Assembly: GCA_017591395.1 (NCBI GenBank) | Contig: WEDG01001083.1 | Span: 112,880-176,879 of the forward strand | Length of the DNA: 64,000 nt | DNA from: Schistocephalus solidus | Lineage: Eukaryota > Platyhelminthes > Cestoda > Diphyllobothriidea > Diphyllobothriidae | Direction of reading: 5' to 3' | In this document: positions 1 to 50,920 of the stretch, one piece after another | How positions within the stretch are numbered: position 1 is the stretch's first letter | How the letters are laid out: each line of letters starts with the position of its first letter | Program-made: the position numbers and the translations under genes | The notes under the pieces: generated by a model | Told to the model about the DNA's origin: nothing | Databases searched by the model: none | Seen by the model: only the letters and a program-made list of their open reading frames with translations

Positions 1-299
1 GCTGCAGAGGGTTTACTTTGGCACTGAGAGCACTGAGTTCTGCATCTGGCCCAGACGTTTCTCATTTGATCCCAACGTTTTGGAGGGCCAAGAAGGAGCG
101 GTACGTCAAAAACTGAGAGAATTGCTTAATAAAATCTTATATTGAGACTGGTGGTCTGGGCGGACCAACACAGAAGCGCGTGGCAGTCGGGGACACTGAC
201 AAGTGCAACGATCGATAACTCCAAGGCGCCAAAATTGCAGCGCAGGAGAGAGGGTTAGGTGAACAAGGTTCAGTAGGCAGTTGCAGCTGGACGTCTCTT

Positions 300-735
300 C
301 AGGCACGTGCGTGTGTGCCCCTTAAACGGGCCGTGTGGTGGATGCGCTGGACCAACACGGAAACAAGATCAAAACATGGCAGGAGTTATCCTGGTTGAGA
401 TTTCATAGCAAATGCGGAACGTGGAAGAGATTGGTGGCACTCGTAGGTCTTGGTTCACGCCGCACCAGATATTGTTACTATTTTTGGCTCTCCCAGTCCG
501 TGGGATCTGAGTCAGACTTGGCCACCAGCCACCAGTGCCCGACCCTCATCCCCACAAGCTCCTTGACTCTGGTTTTGACACCGGGTACATATTGTTGAGT
601 GATGCGAGAGTGCGGTAGGGCAAGTCTACTATCACTTAAAACTAATCCGCGCACAAGTCACCGTCCCTGCACCATCCTACTGTGGAGCACACGGTGGACC
701 TAATCGAACTCGACGGTCGAACTGTCGTATGTGTG
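300..735 (+). repeat. Solo copy of dispersed 3'-region repeat (family A)
   Basis: It contains the family landmarks in order: a GTGGTGGATGCGCTGGACCA head, TTTTGACACCGGGT, a GAGAGTGCGGTAG block, CTACTATCACTTAAAACTAA, CGCACAAGTCACCGTCCCTG and GTGGAGCACACGGTGGACC, ending near CGACGGTCGAACTGTCG. The same order follows the LINE at 6660-7140 and the RT fragment at 26.65 kb. It is therefore probably a 5'-truncated copy holding only the LINE 3' region. Confidence 0.7.
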
Positions 736-1300
736 TTCACGTTCTGAGCTCCAGCTTGGAACACATGCACTTTGTTCGCCTACGGCCAAGCACCGAAGGG
801 TGCCGTGTCGATTGACCTCGAGTTTTTGCTACGCTAGTGCCAAGTCGTGCACAGATAAAGCCGTGAATCTACATGGAACATAAGGTGACTAGAAAAGCGA
901 TTTAAGTAAGTATCCGCGCTGGCGATCGCAGGGACGGAATGCTGGAATGGCTATACCGAAGGCAGTTCGCAACGACACCGAAAGAATTGCCTATTTAGTG
1001 AAAAGATATATGAGGAATCAAACAGTCTGTTGGCTGCCATGCAAGGTCATTTTGAATGCCGTTTACCAATCATGCCCTTTAGTTTTACTCTTGTCTCCAG
1101 CCTAGAGAACTGCCAGGCAGTTACCTGTCAACGAGCATTTATCTCATCTGCCATCATCGCCAAAATTCCGCTTCTCCGTAGTTCTCTCCTTCTTTGATAT
1201 GAATAGCGGATGAAAAGTTCCCACATTATCTCCACCTCACTTGCATTGCCTCCACTTTTATCACACCTCACCACTGTTTATTCACTTGCTCTCAATTTAG
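736..1300. other. No recognisable gene
   Basis: AT-moderate sequence without family motifs. Its end supplies the acceptor tract of the first polycystin-like exon. Bases 1-299 likewise show nothing I recognise. Confidence 0.5.
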
Positions 1301-40980
<39,680 letters not shown>

Positions 40981-40999
40981 GTACGCTCTAGCAGCAACA

Positions 41000-43150
41000 A
41001 CAGTGGAAGCGTTGGTGGGGCCTAACCTTCGACACAACCGACCTGCCGGTCAAAGCTCTCAAACTTTTATTCCCCCGAAGACGCGTACGTAACTGTTTGT
41101 GAGTAGTCACGCTATATTCGTCTGTATTCTACTGTGTTTGTGAGTAGCCACGCTATATTTGTCTGTATTCTGCTGTGTGCAACGATCTGGAGGTTTAGCC
41201 CCCATTGTTGTTTTCTGTCAGCTGATCTTCAACGACTGTTTGTACACCCAATGTCCTATGAATATACTGCCACCCAAAAATTCCTCCACAGTTTTGCGCA
41301 CAACTTATAGGAAACATGACGGTCATGAAAAATACTTCAAGCTAGACTGCTTTGCTTTAGTTCAAAACCAAAGGTATGAGACTAGTTTCCAGAACGAAAT
41401 ACTACAAAAGCATATACATTAAGCAATGATATACCAGATCCTGTCAGCAGGCATGAGCTCAACACCCGTCTCTCAGGCAGCATTCAGAATACATTTTTGC
41501 TTAGTCGCCAAGGTTAGTTGGATCATTGGGGCCCAGGTTACCGTCCCATCAAATATTGACATCAGTAAATTTTGGAAAAACAAGTAAGAGTGCAGACTAA
41601 ATGGGCCAATACGTAACCCGGTTATGGCGGCCATACCGAATGCGGTTCGACGACGCGTTCAGAAGAACTTCTTAGGACAGTTCTGTCTATGTTCACCATA
41701 CAACCCACAATGCGGTGAGTACAGGGATGGTGACAAGCACGTGAGTTAGCTTGTGAGCATATTAAACTTACACAGTATCTACCGCTCTCCCTCACTCTCT
41801 TCTCACACGCCTGGGTGTGGTGTCATGATAGTCACGAAGACCGGAGGCGGGATCGGACGCCGGCGTGCCACCACATCCCCAATGTGTTGCATTTTTTGAG
41901 TGAGTATTTCCATAATGCCTGAGGTGGCCTAATCCGACTTCATATTTACGACTTCGTTCCACTTCGATTAACAGAAATATCACCCATTCGTTCTTCTGAT
42001 CTTTTTATTGCCTGGCCGATAGTTATAATCTGATAAAATCTATAATATTGCCACCTGGGTTTTTTGTTTTGCTGAGCTAGTAATTGCCATTTAGATTTCA
42101 TATATCGTAGTCAATAATAGTTTTCGATTGCAAAATCCAACCAATATTGTAGATTGTTTACTAATAGCTCAAACAGGCTCGGTTCAGCGTATTGCCCTAG
42201 ACCCTGGTCGAGAATGCGTAATACTAAAATCAGGGTTTATATGATCAACCTTGCACGGATCCGATGCTTTCCGACCGAAAATATATAAGTTCACGAACAA
42301 TCTAAAGGAGTGGTGGAACAGCACAAACTTCAGAGCCAAGACACGCAATAGGACATTACCGACAAAGAAGGGGTTACCGGAATGACAATTTTAGGTTTAC
42401 TGGCCATCATCAGCCAGAAATATCCGACCCCAGGTGTTGCACCACACGAGGTTCGAACCCATGACCTCCTGCTTAGAAGATCAAGGCTCTAAAAATTCCC
42501 GTGAGCCCTGCAGTTCATTAAAACAACGAATAAGTATGCGGGGAAACGAACAGGTGAGGCTCCGGAGGCTCCAGCAGAATAGGTTCGATAATGCAAAAAC
42601 AGTGAGTCGACCAGGCAGGAGCCGAATGCAAGGTTCCGACGGTCGAGAGCTGCGTCTTCAAATCTGCCATGTAAATTTACAGACGAGAATCCGATTTCAA
42701 GTTAGCATTGACGTTCCCCGTACTGAAACAACTTTCCAGGAGGAAACGAGAAATGGCCATATCTGACAAGTCCAGTTAAAAATCTTGAAAAGCAGAAGAG
42801 TTAAAAGTGGCACAGCGACCATTGTGTGGGCGAGATCGCTACGCTAGATAACTGAACTTGCAGTTCCGCCATCAAGAACTCAAGAATTATTTTAAAAAGG
42901 CGTACAACCGAATACCACTCATTTTTTACGAGTTGCCGGCTTTTCATTACCCAACCCCCGAGTAGCATTGTGAACCGTTTTAACCCCTGCTCAAGTAACA
43001 ATGTCGAAGGGCTTTGTGCCGCTATTGAGTCAAACAAAACGTCAACGTAACTCCTTCACATAAACATTATTGACCGTCCAATTCAGTCAAGATGGGAATC
43101 AGGAAAAATACTTTAATAGTATAAAAATATACTTGTGAAACGATAGGCTC
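41000..43150. other. Intergenic or intron region, repeats only
   Basis: A decayed family A copy (reverse) lies at about 41690-41850 and a SINE at 42362. I searched for the membrane-segment exons expected after the GPS and saw none. Confidence 0.45.
42362..42515 (-). repeat. tRNA-like SINE
   Basis: The reverse strand has TTAGAGCCTTGATCTTCTAA, a box B of GGGTTCGAACC and the body TCTGGCTGATGATGGCCAGT, then CATTCCGGTAACCCC. Confidence 0.65.
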
Positions 43151-43151
43151 T

Positions 43152-43229
43152 TTAACGAACAAGACCAAGCTCTCTGGGGATTGCAACACGAAGATGATCG
43201 GGTGCCAATTCGATTGGAGTTTTTCCATC
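43152..43229 (-). CDS. PSMD10: PSMD10 exon 6 with stop
   Basis: The acceptor CGTCTGCTTTAG precedes it. It reads DGKTPIELAPDHLRVAIPRE then LGLVR and TAA. It aligns with the human C-terminal helix in length and position. Confidence 0.88.
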   Translation of the reverse strand, partial: DGKTPIELAPDHLRVAIPRELGLVR

Positions 43230-45467
43230 CTAAAGCAGACGGATATCAGAGATAAAAAATAATAATACGCCTTTTGAGACATAAAGTTCTCACAAATTTG
43301 TCGTTGTTGAAACGACTTATAAACTTAAAAATTGCGGAAATTTTCATGCAGCTAAACGAATACAAACATGATTTTTGTGGTGAAAACAGTAACGAATGGT
43401 AATAATGGTGGTCATCGTCGTATGCTAGGAATTTTGGGAGGTAATTACTGAATGTTTAGCATTTAAGCTTTTACAATATAATGTTCTGTGTTCAATGTTA
43501 AATGATAGTGGCGAAGACAGTACACGGAATTTAAGGATTACTTCTCACCTTGTCTTTAGCTGATAGGTCTGCACCAGCCTGTATTAAAAGCCGCACGACG
43601 GAAGCATTTCCATCCTCACAAGCGAAATGTCTGAATAAAAGTCCCAATACCGTATTAATCAAGAACTCTAAATGCATGCTAATATATGCAAGAAAAAGCA
43701 TCTATAGCGTTTTACAATGGAGTTTGACCAGCAGTATTTGTGATGTTTGGAGAGGCTCTGGCAGGTTGGGCACCACCATTTGCTGTTTCCAGGTCGGAAA
43801 AAGCGCCACCACCGGAAAGCAACAACTTAACCATATCTGTGTGACTTTGAGAAACAGCCCGATGCAACGGCGTGTTACCACCCCAGTCTCGCAGATCAAC
43901 TTGCGCACCAGCTGCTAAGAGTTGCTTCGCCAACTAAGATAGAAAAAAGCAAACGGCTAAAAACCCACTGTTGCCTATCACACTTTAACAAGATAGAGGA
44001 AACCCGAAAAACGCAGAAACTACCTAAATATGCGAAAAGAACATGCAGTAGGAACAAAAGGGAATGGAGAGAGGTGAATGGGGAGAAACCACAAGCCAAA
44101 GTAAAAAAAATACTAACGTTCAGGCGGTTCTTGGACGCCGCGTAGTGCAATGGAGACTGACCAGTGGAATTTATGACATTTGGATTGGCAGAACAACACT
44201 TTAAGAGGTACTCTGCGACGTCGTCTTCGACCAGCAGACACGGAAATCATCAGGGGAGTCCAACCAGACTAAAAATATGAATGCATATGGTAAAAAAAAA
44301 TCATAATAAATAGGAGATCAGAAAGACAAAAAACTACAAGAACGAGAAACACAAGTTGTGGGATTAGCGGGCAGATACGATGCCACCATCCCACTCTGCA
44401 AACTGAAGTATATAGAAGTACCTCATCAGCTTCATCACTTTTAGCCCCGGCTTCGATGAGATACTTCACAAGCTCTAGATGATCCGCCAGATGCACTCCA
44501 GTGAAGAACGTTACGACCACACTGAAAGTTTTGTCAAAAACAAAATTACCAACTAACGAGAGAAGCTGCATGAAAATTTGTGAGCACCGAAAAAAATAAG
44601 AAACTTTTTCAACGATTAGCCATGAAATTCCTACTGTTTTTCAAGCACACATTATTTTCTTCGAACAGAGTAAGACTAGAAAGGAGTACCGAGAAGAATT
44701 CGACGGCTGAAAGTGCCTGGATCACGGATTCTAAATAATAACCTACTGGGCGCATTGAACAGTCAGGTTATGTATAACTTGTAAGACTTAGATGTAAACC
44801 TATAGCTGTCAGGCAGAGAAACACGAGAGTCACATACGAAGCGAATGCGGCTCATTTTAGGCTACCGTCGACACAAGGCACAAGGGCCTATAAAAGAAGC
44901 CTCAGGTAGGAGTTACAGCTATATCTGTATAAGATAAGGAGACTTATTAGAGGGAGCATCACAATAAATCGGATTATCGGTTCCGGCTGACGTTGAATTA
45001 CTACAACAGCTTGATTATCTGCAGGTGGCCTCCGAACTGGACAACACGTAAAATGGTTCAGTGGTATTCATAAAACCGGTCTTAGTATAGCATTATCCTA
45101 ATTTGATACAAAAACAAATTAAACGGGGAAGCAATGATCATGTGACAGGAACAAACAACTTATAGAAGTTATTATTTCTAGTTACATAGAACATTTCGGG
45201 CTGCAGCTGTGCTTACCAACGAAAAACGCAATAACATGGTAAAATGATAAAAACCTCTAAGTGCTCCAAAAATTTCAATTTCTGGAATACTAAGATCGCA
45301 ATTGTATCTATTAACTGTACATGTTCATGACATATACCTGTCAAAGCATGGACTTGGAAACGTACGGAATCCTTGGAAGTGATTACAGACGGATCCTTCC
45401 GAAAGGCATCTACAACCTCATTATACTTCCCGTCACGTGCACTGTTGCATAACGTCAGGTTCGACAT
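43152..45467 (-). CDS. PSMD10: 26S proteasome assembly chaperone PSMD10 (gankyrin), six exons
   Basis: Ankyrin-repeat protein that helps assemble the regulatory particle base by binding the Rpt3 ATPase (family knowledge). Exons on the minus strand: 45467-45366, 44521-44422, 44268-44118, 43933-43716, 43630-43549, 43229-43152. After removing one extra base in each of exons 2 and 3, the model is about 242 residues against 226 in human. Recognisable blocks are MSNLTLCNSARDGKYNEVVD, NVLHWSASG, SGWTPLMISVSAG, SPLHYAASKNRLN, GGNTPLHRAVSQSHTDMVKL and KTPIELAPDHLRVAIPRELG, ending LVR-stop. SPLHYAASKNR is the strongest gankyrin signature. The ATG at 45467 fits the family start. All phases agree. Exon 4 has an Ala/Asn/Pro-rich insertion before the sixth repeat. 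A possible ATTAAA poly(A) signal lies at 43117-43112. Confidence 0.9.
43549..43630 (-). CDS. PSMD10: PSMD10 exon 5
   Basis: The acceptor CTTTTATTCAG precedes it. It reads HFACEDGNASVVRLLIQAGA then DLSAKDK. Donor GTGAGA, phase 0. This is a complete second half of an ankyrin repeat. Confidence 0.88.
43716..43933 (-). CDS. PSMD10: PSMD10 exon 4
   Basis: It reads LAKQLLAAGAQVDLRDWGGN, TPLHRAVSQSHTDMVKLLLS, then the unusual insert GGGAFSDLETANGGAQPARA and SPNITNTAGQTP. Donor GTAAAA; phase 2 end (TT), completed by A of exon 5 to leucine before HFACEDGN. Confidence 0.88.
44118..44268 (-). CDS. PSMD10: PSMD10 exon 3, one surplus base
   Basis: The acceptor TCATATTTTTAG and the donor GTTAGT flank 151 nt. 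It begins SGWTPLMISVSAG and then continues one frame on as EDDVAEYLLKCCSANPNVIN, GQSPLHYAASKNRLN. Dropping one G near 44239-44238 restores a 150-nt exon covering about one and a half repeats. Confidence 0.85.
44422..44521 (-). CDS. PSMD10: PSMD10 exon 2, one surplus base
   Basis: The acceptor TTTTTGACAAAACTTTCAG precedes it; donor GTACTT. It starts CGRNVLHWSASG in phase 0 but the rest, DHLELVKYLIEAGAKSDEAD, is one frame on. The length of 100 nt becomes 99 if one G of the GG at about 44491 is dropped, giving one unbroken ankyrin repeat. Confidence 0.85.
44530..45365 (-). other. PSMD10 intron 1, nothing else seen
   Basis: Ordinary intron sequence with no repeat of note. The other PSMD10 introns are 64 to 486 nt; the shortest is intron 4, 85 nt. 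Confidence 0.5.
45366..45467 (-). CDS. PSMD10: PSMD10 exon 1
   Basis: 34 codons from ATG, reading MSNLTLCNSARDGKYNEVVD then AFRKDPSVITSKDS. Donor GTACGT; phase 0 end. An upstream non-ATG extension is not needed. Confidence 0.88.
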
Positions 45468-45714
45468 CTGCCCTACCAAACTCCTCAGCCGGACCAAAAA
45501 CGCGAGAACTGCTTAAGCAATGGACTTCGATAGTACGCCTACAGTTCGGTACATTTAAATACCAGTATAACGTCCTTTTTGGGACCGTCGCTATGTTCTC
45601 GACTCTCGTCTTCCATATTAGACGCGGATCCAGGAAAATATTCTTTGCAGTACAATAGAGCAGGCTTTCTAAATAATTCATCCATCACATATTTGTCTTG
45701 TTGCTGAGAATCAC

Positions 45715-45750
45715 TCAATTCAATTCAATTCAATTCAATTCAATTCAATT
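45715..45750. repeat. (CAATT)n microsatellite, possible LINE tail
   Basis: Seven or so CAATT units followed by TATTGAGGG. On the minus strand this reads CCTCAATAAATTGAATTGAA, like a 3' tail of an RTE/CR1-type LINE. Confidence 0.75.
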
Positions 45751-45848
45751 TATTGAGGGAAATAGGCATGGGCCTTTGAGTACCCTATTTATATTAAGGT
45801 TCGCAAAATTAGACAACGTAGACAACGATGAGATGGAGATTTATTCAC

Positions 45849-45849
<1 letters not shown>

Positions 45850-45902
<53 letters not shown>
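45850..45902. repeat. (AT)n microsatellite
   Basis: A pure AT dinucleotide run of about 53 bp. Confidence 0.95.
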
Positions 45903-45906
<4 letters not shown>

Positions 45907-46429
45907 GATGATTAAACATAGAAAAATAGTAGTGTGAGGTAGCATCTGGCATAGAGTTCAATAATGATAGGTAATAAATATGTTCAACTTCACCGGATCA
46001 GTGTACCAGGTAAATCTGCCTGCATTCACTTAGTTTGTAACGTCTTTAATTTGCTTCTTATTCTTCCAACTTTTATGTAACAAAAGGGATTTCAAATGCG
46101 GTAGCCTATATTCTTCAAATAAACTGATCTGAACTGAACTGATAAGAAGTGTTTAAAGAGCGAAGGTTATATTGCTAGACGGTAGATCCCTTGAGGGTTT
46201 AGAGTCATTGAAAAGCCGTGATTCGACTACCGTCATGGTCGCTGGAGTCAAAAGAGAAATGAAAAATATAGTGAAAGTGTTTCTTAAAACCCCGCCATTT
46301 TCTGCCCGTCTTGTACGTTTCATTCCACCCTTGTGCGTTTGGGCACTGTCCTCTGTGCCTACGTCAACAGTAGGTGATGGGATAACTACTTCAATGGTTA
46401 ATGTGGGAAATATGGGTAGAGTGTAATGT

Positions 46430-47530
46430 GAACACGAGGTAAGTCGACCATGGTAGGGTTTTAGTTTAGATAAACGGGCTTCAAATTGGGTCACTTTGGG
46501 TTGAACTGCATCCATAATCAGGAAGTTGGAAGGGAGGAAAAGTGTCTAAAATGACAAAGAGGCCCCACCAGGAGTGGTGGAACTTAGAGGCTGTGCCACG
46601 TGGTGATACTGTATTGAAGTTTAAGATCAAGTTGCCAGTTGGGAAGGATTGTCTAGAACATGTGCGGTCGTAATTAATCATTTGATGTGTCGAAGCGGCT
46701 TTTTAGAGGACCGAGCTGCATTATGTGCTAGTCGAATAACTTGACGGAGATGTGTGCCATTTGCAGTGGTAAGCATTGGGCCTGTAGTGTTAAGAGGGTT
46801 GGTTAAATCACTTGAAAGCGTAACTTGCGTCCTGTTTTCACGAAATGTGGTGTAAAACTGGTAGTGGAATGTATTGAACCCTAGCATGCTAGTCAAGCAA
46901 AACGGAAGGTGGGCATCGAAATAGTGTTCAATATCTTCTTAAAAGGAAAGCTAGGAGTATGTTTTTGAGAGTGCGGTTGGTTTCTCTCGAATAACCCATT
47001 GCCTTCTGGGTGGTATGGGTTTGTACGAGTTTATTGGGCATCTAGTAGGTGACAAACTTCTAGAAATAGCCGTGAGTTGAAATTAGAACCGCATTCTAAA
47101 TGGAATGAAAAGGGCACGCTCCAGTGGCAAACCCATTCGCGGGTTATGGCGTTTGCCACGGATTGGGTGTCTTGGTGCAACAGAGGTATCGCTCCGACCC
47201 ATTAAGTGAAATAGTCTATCATGACTAATATGCACTCATAACCCCGTACGGATATTGGCAAAGGTTCAATAATGTCTAGACTGACACGTTCGCCCGGGGA
47301 CGCAGTTATCATCGGTTGCATGGGTGCACTTGGGGATGGCATAGGGGATTTAAATGTAGCACACTTGTTGCAGGCTTGACAAAATTGCAAGACAGATGAC
47401 CGAAGGTGGGGGCCACAAAAACTGAGTACGAGCTGCCAGCTCTGTTTTTTTCAGTCCTCTATATCCTAAGTCTTTGCGGAGGTCTGTCAACACACTTTTG
47501 ACAAGCAAACCATGTACTACGGTACACTTC
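46430..47530 (-). pseudogene. Ty3/Gypsy-type integrase remnant
   Basis: Broken LTR-retrotransposon pol segment. In minus-strand order: FCQACNKCATFKSP (second half of the zinc-binding domain), ERVSLDIIEPLPISVRGYEC then ILVMIDYFT (catalytic core start with the first Asp), PLLHQDTQSVANAITREWVC, the degenerate HLECGSNFNSRLFLEVCHLL, and the C-terminal PRGTASKFHHSWWGLFVILD and LSKLKPYHG. A stop follows YFT. The second catalytic aspartate of the usual SDQG is lost (LECG). No LTRs, RT or gag were found around it. Confidence 0.75.
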
Positions 47531-47812
47531 AATATATCTCAGTATAATCCAGTAGTTCAGTATATTTAAGGATAATAGGACTTTCCTTATAAGACTCTTT
47601 TAAACACGGTATATAAAATAATCCAGTTAAAATACACACGTTACGATAAAGTGTTGTATAACATATTCGCATAGAAAGAAAATAGTTTTGTAAAGTTGGG
47701 ATATAGGCCCAGTTATCCTGAAGGGTCACTGATTATCTTTGTCAAATAATAGATATCACCGTTATCTATATGTATGTGCAAATATTCGGAACTTTGTAGC
47801 AGAGCCTTCCTG

Positions 47813-49182
47813 CTAGAATGAACGGTATTTTTCAAGCAAATATAAATACGGTTGATGTTTTAATGTGTCTGTTGTCTCCGCCCGTATGAAATCCTTTGGG
47901 AGTCCGTTCCATGCACCAAAAACTCGCTGCGCAAAACGAGTGGCAATGCACATCCAGGTGGGATAATGTTCCTTGAGGTTTGAGAGAATGTCCACGCAGG
48001 TGACTTGTTGTGGCGAATGCGAAAAAGTCTCCGAAGTGTAGAGTACAGTTCTGATTCCTCAAAAGCCTTTATGAGATCGAGGCTTTATGAGGTCCCCTCG
48101 AAGCTCCCTGTAGCCAAGAGATAAAAGGTTAAGCGCTTCAAGTCTACGTTTGTATGACAAAGTCTTTATACCATTCCCGATTTTGTTGCCCTCCTGTGAA
48201 CCCCTTTCAGCCGTTTTTTAAGCTTTTTCAACCAAGGTCGGCACACCTGAACTTCATATTCCAGGTGTGAACGAATAAACGTCGCGCATACATTTCCAAA
48301 TATTTCCTTATCGATACCTATGAAAGTTTTTTAATGACAAACAGGACATTGGACGCCCTTCTGGTCGGCCTGACACATTAAGTGGAGGGCTTTATGGAAG
48401 ACAAAATGGATATACTTGTGATACAACTTCCGTCAAGGAAGTATTAATGGGGATCGCCCATCGCGCTTGCCTTCTTCGTTTTGAGCCGCATTGCGACACA
48501 TATCTCAAAAATTGAACTTTATCAGCCATATATCGGACCACTCAGATAGGCGATTTTGTCCTTCTTGTACAGTCTGTTTATCATTACTGCATTTGATTGC
48601 TTACCATATCCTGAGTTCGTCCACAAAAACTGACTCCTATGCTGTCTTATCCATTCATAAAATCATTTAAATGGACTTTAAAAAGTAATGGCCCAAGAGT
48701 GGAGCACTGAGGTACACCACTCACAACCAGCACGGAGATGAATTTCTCATTATCAATATGCACGGACAGCGATCGGCCTATCAAGAATTCTTCGATCTTA
48801 CTTAGTTAAATCATTCCTCACCCGGATCCTCGGATCTTGTAGAGTAACCTGCGGTGATGAACACTATAAAAGGCTTTTTTAAAGTCGATAAGGGTAATAC
48901 CAACGCTCTTGTCTTGATCTAATGACCTGGGCCACTGCCACACTGAAAAGAGAATATTGGTCAAACAGGAGGGGTTTTGTCTAAATCCGTGTTGGGCACT
49001 GGCAAGGAATTTTCTTCTTCGAGGTACTTCGTGCTGGCCTTAGATATAGGACTCTCACTCTTCCTGAAAAATCCTAAGCTGCCAAAGCCCACATGAATGT
49101 AGGAAGAGATGACTGTCAACCGGCAGAATAAACTGCAATTTCTCACAGAGAAATTATTCCGACACTTCTGTTTACCACACAA
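47813..49182 (-). pseudogene. Second LINE family: decayed RT and C-terminus, minus strand
   Basis: Minus-strand fragments read LIDFKKAFYSVHHRR at about 48890, VSGVPQCSTLGPLLFKVHLN at about 48730-48660, and the C-terminal LRGHSLKPQGTLSHLDV, then FAQRVFGAWNGLPKDFI. Stops and frame changes abound. RGHSLKL and the INxWNxLP step are typical of CR1/RTE-type LINE C-termini. This family is unrelated to the EN-RT-finger element at 2.4-13.4 kb. Confidence 0.75.
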
Positions 49183-49884
49183 ATCACCTAGAGTTTGGCG
49201 GATGATGGAATGTTAGTCCAAGATTAAGTTCAAGCACTTAGTTTCAATTTTGATGGTTAGAAGAAAAAGCGTACTTTTTAGTTGACAACGAATTATTTTG
49301 GAATAGCTCTTATTCGGAGTGTTTCGTTGAAATCGAAAAGCAATGAGTGCTATGGGCGTCGTAGGAAAACAGATCAGAAAAACCTACAGCGGTTAAAAAG
49401 GACGAGACGGATAATTGACATTTGAAAGTGCTATTAACCATATTTACTTTCGCATGGATCTGCAAAATGTTTAATGAACCAAATCGAACTGAATTGCTGA
49501 TGTTCAACTAGTTTAAAACTTTGACTTAAAATAGGATCCAAAAATGGATTCGTTGACTAGTTGTAATTTTACTTTGCTGATATTTTGTCTCTGTTTTTCC
49601 TCATGGTTTCTGACGAGTTCCCTGCTGAATAAATACTCATCTCTCGACGGTCAGTCCTACAGCGCATGGCCCACCCATTTGTATTTGTCCGTATCCCTAG
49701 GTTTTAATTATAAATATCGCACGGACATGAAGAGATACTACCATTTCGTCTTGACGCTCTTCATAAGCTTCATAGTTCCATGCTGTCAGTATCAATTTTA
49801 ATGGTATAAGAACTGAACTACTGAACTAAATATGTGGATTGCTATAACTATGATATAAGGTTCCCACGTGATTTTTATTATATA

Positions 49885-50920
49885 AGTTGCACATGTCAAG
49901 AAGGCGTTTGATAGCGTACCTCGTAGGTAACTGTAACAGAATATTAGGTGATGTGATATCCTGCGTAACGTTTTTAAGTGGATCAAACGTTTCCCGTAAA
50001 AAGTGATTTTATGTAACACAGAATCCGAATAGGCATCAGTAGAGAGGAGTGTTCCGCAGAATTCAAGCTTAGGTCATCATCTGTTCCTCCTTTATATAAA
50101 TGGCTGCACTGATAATCTTGACCGTGATGCACCAAGTTTGCAGATGATATCAAAATCTAGAATACCATTAGCTCCACTGACGACGCGCTGAAACTCCAAA
50201 AAAATAATACCTTGGCTGTCTGGTATAGGAAGTTGTTTCTGTCGTTTAATATACCCATGTGCGAAGTCGTATGCTTGGAATGAGGGAGGCGTTTCCTAAA
50301 AACCAGTATTTTCTGCATTGGACTCCGGTACGAGGAAATAACACGCACAAATATCTAGGTATCCAGACAGCTTCAAACCTACTGCCCTCCAAAGACTCTC
50401 AAGGAGATGTACAAATGCGACGAGAATCATATACTGGAGTAGGCGTGCTTTTATAGTCCTTCCTCCCGAAATGTTCACGCGGATATTCCGTGCTTTCGTT
50501 AGACCGCTTTTTTCGTACGGAATTCTAGCATTGATGTCCTGGATGAAGAGAGTGATTCCATCGGGCAAGTGCAAAGACGGGCGACAAAACTGGTGAACGG
50601 TCTCATGACGCTGCTATATCCAGAAAGACTGATCAAACTTGATTGGTTTCCCTTATCCTACATACAATTGTAGTGTGACTTGCTGTGGACATTCCGCATT
50701 ATCCGCAGATATGAAAGTTCACTTAAATCCATAGATTTCTTAGACTTTATAAGCATGAATCACCTCTGTGGTCATCCATACAAGGTCAATCGGGAATGTG
50801 TGTGTACCTAGATCAACGAAAATTTTTCTTTAAGTATGTAGGTTTCTCGATCACGGAACTCAATCCCAAGTAGATACCGTGGATGTGTTAAAACGGTGGT
50901 TGGGTTACTTAATTTTTGGT
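49885..50920 (+). pseudogene. Second LINE family: decayed RT, plus strand
   Basis: It reads AHVKKAFDSVPR at 49888, FADDIKI at 50137-50157 (catalytic box), HWTPVRGNNTHKYLGIQTAS at about 50307, MFTRIFRAFVRPFF at about 50470, and the C-terminal LDHGTQSQVDTVDVLKRWLG at about 50850. Frame changes are numerous. It faces the minus-strand fragment at 47.8-49.2 kb, but the two are different copies. Confidence 0.75.

Noticed and set aside
40989..41090. Continuation after the GPS exon reading QQQQWKRWWGLTFDTTDLPV.
   Set aside because: It is separated by an in-frame TAG and does not resemble the hydrophobic first membrane segment expected there.
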